DNA of 64,000 nucleotides, taken from contig CAYPUG010000001.1 in NCBI GenBank assembly GCA_964413905.1, positions 1 through 64,000 on the forward strand. The letters are read 5' to 3'. This stretch comes from CAYPUG01 sp964413905 (GTDB lineage: Bacteria; Chloroflexota; Anaerolineae; JAADDB01). The position numbers and the translations under genes were made by a program. Positions 58,188 through 64,000 of the stretch are shown piece after piece (position 1 is the first letter of the stretch; every line of letters starts with the position of its first letter). Under the pieces are notes generated by a model. That model was not told the DNA's origin, searched no databases, and was given only the letters and a program-made list of their open reading frames with translations.

Positions 58188-59301
58188 CTACGATGTGCTC
58201 TCCTCCGCCCCCACCTGACTTTTTAGATAAGCCTCAATAAACGGATCCAGGTCACCGTCCAATACCGCCTGCACATTCCCCGTCTCATAGCCGGTGCGCA
58301 AGTCTTTCACCATCTGGTAAGGCTGCAACACGTAGGACCGAATTTGGTTGCCCCAGCCCGCTTCCACGTGTTTTCCTTTAAGTCGGGCCATCTCCTGTTC
58401 ACGCTTCTCCAGTTCCAGCGCGTACAAGCGGGCCCGCAAGATGCGCATGGCCATTTCCCGATTTTGATGCTGGCTGCGCTCGTTCTGGCACTGAACCACA
58501 ATGCCCGTGGGGAGATGCACAATGCGCACCGCGGTCGCGTTTTTCTGGACGTGCTGGCCTCCGGCCCCCGCGGACTTGTACACATCAATGCGCAGGTCGT
58601 TTGGGTTAATCTCAACCTCGATATCGTCTTCGATGAGAGGCATCACCTCTACCAGAGCAAAGGAGGTGTGCCGCCGCGCGGACGCATCAAAGGGAGAAAT
58701 GCGTACCAACCGGTGCACACCCTTCTCCGCTTTCAAGTATCCGTACGCGTACGGACCCCGTACCGTCATGGTCACACTTTTGATCCCGGCCTCTTCACCG
58801 GGGGTCATATCGGTGATCTCCACCTCATACCCTTTCCGTTCGGCCCAGCGGGTATACATTCGCAGGAGCATTTCCGCCCAATCCTGGGCTTCGGTGCCTC
58901 CGGCCCCCGCGTGAATGGAAAGGACCGCGTCTCCCTTATCATGGGGCCCGGAAAGGGCCAACTCGAACTCATGCCGTTCGACTTCCTGCGCCAAGGCCGT
59001 GGTCTCTTCTTCGATAACGGCCAGCGTTTCCTCGTCCTCTTCCGCCTCGGCCATGTCCAGCAGGTCGAGAGCATCCTGGACATGCTGGGCGAATTCATCC
59101 CACATTTTCACTTGGGTGCGCAGAGCAGCCGCCTCCTGGGACAGGCGTCGCGCTTCCTCCGGATCGTCCCAGAAGGAGGGGGAACCCATCGCAATCTCTA
59201 TATCCTGCAGGCGTCGCTTCTTGCCAGGGATGTCAAAGACGCCTCCGTATATCTTCGATGTGTTGCTGTAATTGTACAAGTCGCTCACGTAGTTCGTTCA
59301 T
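58188..59301 (-). CDS. prfB: Peptide chain release factor 2, expressed by programmed +1 frameshift
   Basis: Releases nascent chains at UGA and UAA. The gene starts at ATG 59301 (AGGTGAAC upstream) and reads 22 codons to an in-frame TGA at 59233-59235; a +1 shift at CTTTGAC continues into the main frame (DIPGKKRRLQDIEIAMGSPS). The body has SPF in RISPFDASARRHTSFALVEV (stop-codon recognition) and the GGQ loop in GAGGQHVQKNATAVRIVH. Product about 370 residues, normal for RF2. Starts two bases after ftsY. The RF2 level would thus be self-regulated through its own UGA. Confidence 0.97.
59232..59247 (-). promoter_or_regulatory. prfB programmed frameshift site
   Basis: On the minus strand: CGGAGGCGTCTTTGAC. 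An internal ribosome-binding-like GGAGG lies three bases before CTT, followed by TGA and C, the same arrangement as the E. coli RF2 site. The zero frame ends at TGA; the +1 frame continues the protein. Confidence 0.95.
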
Positions 59302-59303
59302 GT

Positions 59304-60260
59304 TCACCTCCCATGCTCCTGAAACAATCCGTCCACAAAGGCTACCGGGTCGAACTCCGCAAAATCTTCCACCGTCTCACCGGTTCCCACCCAACGCACC
59401 GGCACTCCTAACTCCCGTTGAATGGCAAACACCATGCCGCCTTTGGCCGTACCGTCCAGTTTTGTCAAAATCACACCGGTGATGTCTACAGCTTCCTTGA
59501 ACTTCTTGGCCTGGATAATCGCATTCTGACCGGTGGTTGCGTCCAGAACCAGGTACGTCTCATGGGGAGCCCGATGCACCTGACGAGCACAGATGTTGCG
59601 GATTTTGGCTAACTCCTTCATCAAATTGTACTTTGTATGTAGTCGCCCCGCAGTGTCAATAATCAATACATCCGCCTGCCGCGACTCTTGAGCCGCGCGA
59701 ATGGCATCGTACACCACCGCACCTGGGTCACTGCCCGGCTGATGGGAAATCACTTCCACACCAATGCGGTCCCCCCACATGCGTAACTGGTCAATCGCTG
59801 CAGCCCGATACGTATCTGCCGCGGCCAGTAGGACCTTCTTCCCCTGCTGCTTTAAATGATACGCCAATTTTGCAATACTGGTTGTCTTACCGGAGCCGTT
59901 CACCCCCACCACAAGAACTACCGTGAGCAAGCGCGGTTGATCCAACGCGGGCGGAGGGGCCTCTGCCAGGAGAGCGATCATCTCCTCCTTGAGCAGATTG
60001 TAAGCATCCGCCGCCCGTCTGATACCGGCTTGACGCACCCGCTCTTTGAACCGTTCGAGGAGATAAAAGGTCGTATCCACGCCTACATCGGCCTGGATGA
60101 GAAGCGCTTCCAAGTCCTCCCAGAATTCATCATCCAGTTCATTGGCTTGAAACAGCGTTGCGATTTGTCCAAAAACCCCGCGTCGCGTCTTGGAGAGGCT
60201 GCGTTCCAGTTTTTCTTGGTCCTCTTTAGGCGCCCGCTTAAATAATTTTCCAAGTACCAC
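59304..60260 (-). CDS. ftsY: Signal recognition particle receptor FtsY
   Basis: Membrane-targeting GTPase partner of Ffh. The 318-residue protein has the NG domain with LTVVLVVGVNGSGKTTSIAK (G1), AADTYRAAAIDQLRMWGD, VLIIDTAGRLHTKYNLMKEL (G3), VILTKLDGTAKGGMVFAIQR (G4) and VGTGETVEDFAEFDP (G5). The acidic N-terminal A domain is nearly absent, as in many Gram-positive and Chloroflexota FtsY proteins. GTG 60260 is the start, with GGAGGGAACG upstream; the longer frame from 60338 is not used. prfB begins two bases after its stop. Confidence 0.95.
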   Translation of the reverse strand: MVLGKLFKRAPKEDQEKLERSLSKTRRGVFGQIATLFQANELDDEFWEDLEALLIQADVGVDTTFYLLERFKERVRQAGIRRAADAYNLLKEEMIALLAEAPPPALDQPRLLTVVLVVGVNGSGKTTSIAKLAYHLKQQGKKVLLAAADTYRAAAIDQLRMWGDRIGVEVISHQPGSDPGAVVYDAIRAAQESRQADVLIIDTAGRLHTKYNLMKELAKIRNICARQVHRAPHETYLVLDATTGQNAIIQAKKFKEAVDITGVILTKLDGTAKGGMVFAIQRELGVPVRWVGTGETVEDFAEFDPVAFVDGLFQEHGR

Positions 60261-60300
60261 CGTTCCCTCCTCACCGCCGTTCACACATCTGCATGCCCAC

Positions 60301-60331
60301 GGATAGGCGAAGAACGTGCCTTCGTCTACCC
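60301..60331. repeat. Hairpin of the GTAGGCGACGG type upstream of ftsY
   Basis: GGATAGGCGAAG (60301-60312) pairs with CTTCGTCTACCC (60320-60331) at most positions, allowing G-T. It resembles the hairpins at 20599 and 21459. It lies between the glycosidase-like gene end (60347) and the ftsY start and is not followed by a T-run on the transcribed strand. Confidence 0.45.
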
Positions 60332-60346
60332 GTTCCAACCTCCATT

Positions 60347-61786
60347 TTACTTTTTACATCGATCCTCGATAATGCCCTTCGTCAAATAGTTTTTCACCAT
60401 GACATAGGGAGCCCGCACACGCCATTCCCCTAAAGGACTGGGCTCAACAATGGACCACCACCACTGTTCGTCATCAGGCGTCCACTCTAACTTGGGCATA
60501 TAGATGAGCGTCATCACCCCGATCCAGGGACGCCAATGATGTTTGGCCCACTCGAACGCGCGCACAATGTAACACCCTTGGACAAAGAAATCAATACCTG
60601 CCCCTGCGCCGTGCCAGTAATAGGGCGAATCGGGCCGGTTGTCGGTCGTCCAACCGAACTCCAAAATAACCACCCTTTTGTCCTCATCCCCGTTCTCCAC
60701 CATGATACGACGGATGTCCTCTACATGTCGGAAAGTGAAGAAGCGTTCGCCTCCGTACTTGGCCTTGTTCGCCGCGGCTTCTTCAGGACTGACTTCGGGG
60801 GGCGCCGCGAACCCCGCGCCGTGAACGCCCAGCATGTCAAAGTAGCCGTCACTGTTGCCCCCCATGGCCCGATACATCTCCCTGTAGAATTTTTCATCGG
60901 GCATGGCAATCTCATTATCCGTGCCTGTGGGAGCCATCCCTGCACTGATGACAATGGCGTTCGGATCGGCACTCTTGATGGCCGTGTACGCGGCCTTCAA
61001 CATTTGCACGTACTCCGCGGGGTTCGGACGCTTGCCGCCCCACTCTCGCGCCAAGTTAGGTTCGTTCCATATCTGATAGGCGTGAATGCGGCCTCGATAC
61101 CGGGACGCCATGGCGTGCAAAAAGTCGGCAAAATCGCGGATGTTCTGGGGCGGTGGGCCGGCCCACTTTACCCCCCCTTGAGGATCGGTACTCACCCGCG
61201 CGATCAACTTCAATCCCTTACTGTTGACCTGCTCAACCACTCGATCCGCTTGGGTCCAATTGAAATGCCCTTTTCCGGCCCCCTCAATATCCTCCCACGC
61301 GAACGTCTGTTTAACCCACCGGAAGCCCGCTTCCTTGATCTTGTTCAAATCCCGATCCGCGACTTCCGGCCGCCACCACAAGAAGGCCTGGATGCCGTAA
61401 TCGGGTGAGGACATGATGTCCATATAATCCGACGCGTGAACCGGTTCCGGAGTGGGCGTCGGCGGAACAGGTGTCGGCGTAAACGTCGGAGGTACCGGGG
61501 TGGCCGTCGGAGGGGGCAACGTCGGTGTGGCCGGTTCCCTTGTAGCCATAGGCTGAACGCCGGATTCCGTGGACTGGGCCGTAGGCTTGGAAGGGACCGG
61601 TGTGGCGGTAGCGATAATCAGCGTAGGCCGTACGGGCAACGGGGTTGGCGTGGACGTTGACATCCCCACAGGAGTGGGGGTCTTCGTGGGCGTAGGTGTG
61701 AAGGTAGGGGTGGGTGCAGCACACCCGGAGATCATCACCGCAAGGACGAGGACAATGGCAAGCCACAGAGCGTTCATACGACGCAT
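60347..61786 (-). CDS. Secreted glycoside hydrolase-like lipoprotein (clan A barrel)
   Basis: A 479-residue lipoprotein: signal with lipobox ISGC (residues 19-22), a long Thr/Pro linker to about 115, then a TIM-barrel glycosidase-like domain of the GH39/GH5 kind (YGIQAFLWWRPEVADRDL, FRWVKQTFAWEDIEGAGKGH, HAYQIWNEPNLAREWGGKRP, RVVILEFGWTTDN). Both expected catalytic glutamates are present: E242 in WNEPN and E376 in LEFGW. Substrate unknown. ATG 61786 follows AAGGAGGTTTTT. It is a paralogue of the neighbouring gene at 61896 and of the inactive domain at 42397. Confidence 0.85.
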   Translation of the reverse strand: MRRMNALWLAIVLVLAVMISGCAAPTPTFTPTPTKTPTPVGMSTSTPTPLPVRPTLIIATATPVPSKPTAQSTESGVQPMATREPATPTLPPPTATPVPPTFTPTPVPPTPTPEPVHASDYMDIMSSPDYGIQAFLWWRPEVADRDLNKIKEAGFRWVKQTFAWEDIEGAGKGHFNWTQADRVVEQVNSKGLKLIARVSTDPQGGVKWAGPPPQNIRDFADFLHAMASRYRGRIHAYQIWNEPNLAREWGGKRPNPAEYVQMLKAAYTAIKSADPNAIVISAGMAPTGTDNEIAMPDEKFYREMYRAMGGNSDGYFDMLGVHGAGFAAPPEVSPEEAAANKAKYGGERFFTFRHVEDIRRIMVENGDEDKRVVILEFGWTTDNRPDSPYYWHGAGAGIDFFVQGCYIVRAFEWAKHHWRPWIGVMTLIYMPKLEWTPDDEQWWWSIVEPSPLGEWRVRAPYVMVKNYLTKGIIEDRCKK

Positions 61787-61814
61787 AAAAACCTCCTTCG
61801 TTCTCTTCAACGTA

Positions 61815-61858
61815 CTCACACGGAAGACGCGCACGTGCGCGGCGCTTTGACGTGTGAG
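61815..61858. terminator. Hairpin with inner palindrome between the two glycosidase-like genes
   Basis: CTCACACG (61815-61822) pairs with CGTGTGAG (61851-61858), and the perfect palindrome GCGCACGTGCGC (61829-61840) lies inside. It could end the transcript of the upstream large gene or serve as a regulator site for the downstream lipoprotein gene; sequence alone does not decide. Confidence 0.5.
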
Positions 61859-61895
61859 ACGCCAAACACGCCGCGCACGTTCCCCATTGACAACA

Positions 61896-64000
61896 TTAGC
61901 AGGATCCGTTCTCCCGACACGCCTTTAGCGCGTTAAACGCGGGGAGCGGACTCCAATCCGGGGCCACAATACCCCATTGCGCTTGCTCGGATCCGGGGGC
62001 TACAACGCGGAAATTCAAATTCCAGAGGAAGGCCACTCCGACCCACCCCCACTGTTTCATCATCTGATAGGCCCGCACGGTGAACTGGGCCTGCTCTTCC
62101 AGCGTGTTATCGGCCGCGTACTCGTAACCGGGTACCGGGTTAGGGTTCGATGCCCAACCAAACTCCGTCGGCCAGATACGCTTCCCTGCATCGCCATACC
62201 GCACCATGATGGTCCGATACCCCTCCATCGTCTGCCGGAAGGACCACGAGTGATGTGGGTTCTCGCACGGGCCGCGGAACGTCTGCACGTTAGGATGGCA
62301 CCCGGTGGCATCAGGCGGCACGTTGTAACCGCTGGGATGTGCACCGATGGCGTCGGAGTACTGCTTGAGCCCATGTTGGTACATGCCTTCCAGGTATGCG
62401 AAGTCGTCCATGGCCAACGGCGGCGGCGCACCGGTCGGTGTGAGCGCACCGCTGATAACGATCATACTGGGACACGCCCGCTTGATAGAGGTATACGCGG
62501 CCTTAAGCAACTGCATGTATCGGGCCGGATCAATGGGCTCATGGCCCCACTCATACCACAAGTTCTGCTCATTCCACACTTCGATGGCCTTCAAGCTACG
62601 ACCACAATATCGCTGAGCTACCGCCCCCACGAAATCCGCGTAATCCTGCGGGTTCTGGGGCGGACCGTTCACGCTGAAGTCCGTGTTCCCCGGTCGGGCC
62701 CAGCGCGGGGCTTTCACAATACTGAACATGACCTTGATGCCCTTCTGATCGCCCGTGTTGACGATCATGTCCATCATGCCCCAGTCAATTTGACCCTTAT
62801 TTGGCTCCATGCGGAACCACTCAATTTGCTGTTTAACCCAATGGAAGTGCATGAGATTGATCATGTCCATGACCTTCGCGGTCATGCCCGGGCTGTCCAT
62901 ATGCGCCTGGATGCCGTAATCAAAGAAGCCCGGCGCCCGAGCCGCGACCGGGCGAGGCCGGGGGGTGGGTTCCGGCGGGATGTTTTTGGCCACCTGAACG
63001 TTCTCCACCGGGCCGATTAACTTCACCAGCTTGCCGAACACCCAGCCTAACTTACCTCCGCCCAGGTCGATCTGCCACCACGTTCCCTGCTTGTTCTTAC
63101 CCACAATCTTGAACTCTTGTCCCTGAGAGACCTGAGTCACCACCCCGTAATTGGTGCTCGGCCCCTGGCGCACGTTCATCTTCGTCGCCTGGATACGGGC
63201 AATCGCGACCATGGGTGTCGGGGTCATCGTCGGGGTAGGCGTCGCGCTGGGTACCGGGGTCGGCGTGGGTGTGGCAGTCGCTACGGCCATGTACATCTCA
63301 CTGGGTTCGCCGATGACATACCCCCCTTGGCGCAATACCGTCTGCAAGCGATAGTTCCCCTTCTCAGGAGCCTGTACGTGAATCACTTGCGATCCGACCG
63401 GGATCTCTCCTTGCTGAACAATGTTGCCCTGGCTGTCCACAATGACCCAAGACACACTATAATCGGACGGAGCAACGGAGACCTGCGCTTCACTCTGATA
63501 CGCGCGTAACACATCCCAAATCGCGGGATCCGCGTCGCCGGAAAGCAGGTGCTGGCTGGTTACCCCCGCGATGTTAAACTTGTCGAGGATTTCCAGTTTA
63601 TGGGCTAAACTGGCCGCATTCTCGATGTACACCGTGCGCTGGTTGCCTTGCTCATCCAGATACGTGTACCAGTATTGGAACAATTCTTCGTCAAACTGAA
63701 GCGGGCTGACCGGACGCTGTGTGGTCACGGATACCTGAACATCCTGACCGGGTTGCACGACCTGCTCTTTCGCCCCTTGGATTTGGGCCACAATCGGCGC
63801 CAAAGCCTCGCTGTACGACCGGAGGAAGTAGTAAGCCCCTGCCACCTCCACACTGCGAGCAGGCAGGACGACTTCGATCTTATGTCGGTCGATCTCACCG
63901 ACAGCCCATTGGAGCATTTGCTCGAACGCGCCGCCGTTTCGATAGGCTTCGGGATCCACCGGCGCGGGAATGCGGACCACGTCCACGGCTCGGCCAATTT
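61896..64000 (-). CDS. Multi-domain secreted protein: GH18-like end, SH3b and glycosidase-like domain (5' end missing)
   Basis: The frame is open to the right edge, so the N-terminus is missing; GTG 63986 is internal. In order: a GH18-like C-terminal half (FDEELFQYWYTYLDEQGNQR, then YIENAASLAHKLEILDKFNI and GVTSQHLLSGDADPAIWDVL), a beta domain, a Thr/Pro linker, an SH3b domain (IQATKMNVRQGPSTNYGVVT ... LGWVFGKLV), and a clan-A barrel with IEVWNEQNLWYEWG and RIWPTEFGWASNP. The acid/base motif is NEQN rather than NEPN, but both glutamates remain. SH3b domains often bind cell wall. About 700 residues are visible. It is a paralogue of the next gene downstream; both likely act on surface or environmental glycans. 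Confidence 0.85.
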   Translation of the reverse strand, partial: IGRAVDVVRIPAPVDPEAYRNGGAFEQMLQWAVGEIDRHKIEVVLPARSVEVAGAYYFLRSYSEALAPIVAQIQGAKEQVVQPGQDVQVSVTTQRPVSPLQFDEELFQYWYTYLDEQGNQRTVYIENAASLAHKLEILDKFNIAGVTSQHLLSGDADPAIWDVLRAYQSEAQVSVAPSDYSVSWVIVDSQGNIVQQGEIPVGSQVIHVQAPEKGNYRLQTVLRQGGYVIGEPSEMYMAVATATPTPTPVPSATPTPTMTPTPMVAIARIQATKMNVRQGPSTNYGVVTQVSQGQEFKIVGKNKQGTWWQIDLGGGKLGWVFGKLVKLIGPVENVQVAKNIPPEPTPRPRPVAARAPGFFDYGIQAHMDSPGMTAKVMDMINLMHFHWVKQQIEWFRMEPNKGQIDWGMMDMIVNTGDQKGIKVMFSIVKAPRWARPGNTDFSVNGPPQNPQDYADFVGAVAQRYCGRSLKAIEVWNEQNLWYEWGHEPIDPARYMQLLKAAYTSIKRACPSMIVISGALTPTGAPPPLAMDDFAYLEGMYQHGLKQYSDAIGAHPSGYNVPPDATGCHPNVQTFRGPCENPHHSWSFRQTMEGYRTIMVRYGDAGKRIWPTEFGWASNPNPVPGYEYAADNTLEEQAQFTVRAYQMMKQWGWVGVAFLWNLNFRVVAPGSEQAQWGIVAPDWSPLPAFNALKACRENGSC

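Noticed and set aside
58188..59301. Frameshift in prfB as a sequencing error or pseudogene
   Set aside because: The site has the full programmed-frameshift signal (GGAGG, CTT TGA C) and the body of the gene is intact.
61430..61720. Repetitive sequence encoding Thr/Pro runs, as a CRISPR or tandem repeat
   Set aside because: The periodicity is codon-level repetition of Thr-Pro in a linker; the same appears at 36400-36540, 52620-52740 and 63190-63290. The opposite-strand Gly-Val frames there are shadows.

Overview
The window is a densely coded, moderately GC-rich bacterial chromosome segment with 57 genes supported, no rRNA, tRNA, CRISPR array, IS transposase or prophage. The gene set suggests a member of the Chloroflexota, probably thermophilic or from a warm or anoxic habitat. 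The reasons are coenzyme F420 genes, a DUF2723 membrane protein, many lipoproteins with long Thr/Pro linkers, a SufR-SufC-SufB-SufD-SufS-SufU operon, and RqcH. This placement is an inference from gene content; no marker RNA is present.

Layout. 1-4.2 kb: tail of a universal stress protein, rpiA and rpe (pentose phosphate pathway), a nitrilase-fold protein without any cysteine, and two small proteins that converge on stacked hairpins. 4.3-9.8 kb (minus): DUF2723 membrane protein, MalK-type ATPase and MscS channel. 9.9-13.1 kb (plus): zur-znuA-znuC-znuB zinc uptake operon. 13.1-21.3 kb (minus): GNAT and enoyl-CoA hydratase, then a run read as translin-like protein, two halves of a membrane-anchored Cas4-like nuclease, manC, a G8/PKD-type secreted protein, DUF2905 and queA. 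21.8-31.2 kb (plus): serS, an orphan histidine kinase, a YprB-type exonuclease, a VWA lipoprotein, and a PII-like/CBS protein coupled to an ArsB-type transporter. 31.2-38.9 kb (minus): metallo-beta-lactamase hydrolase, mfd, pth, two envelope proteins and hisA. 39.3-45.5 kb (plus): tsaC, a nitroreductase-CofD fusion, cofC, and a pseudo-glycosidase fused to an O-antigen-ligase-like membrane domain. 45.5-52.3 kb (plus): the suf operon behind a clear sigma-70 promoter. 52.4-57.6 kb (plus): polysaccharide deacetylase, a lipoprotein, rqcH and a FemX-like transferase. 57.6-64 kb (minus): CDP-alcohol phosphatidyltransferase, prfB with its programmed frameshift, ftsY, and two large secreted glycosidase-like proteins, the last cut by the window edge.

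Most notable. (1) A family of dispersed intergenic elements of about 105-125 bp, with terminal inverted repeats close to CTGATYGACKGACA; some carry a perfect or near-perfect 17-bp hairpin with a TTC loop. About eleven full, partial or decayed copies lie in this 64 kb, including inside the znu and suf operons. (2) A Cas4-like nuclease divided by one in-frame TGA, exactly between two transmembrane helices, next to a bacterial translin homologue. (3) An F420 biosynthesis fusion with a well-placed internal ribosome binding site at the domain junction. (4) Two apparent pseudoenzymes: the nitrilase, and the glycosidase domain fused to the O-antigen ligase domain.
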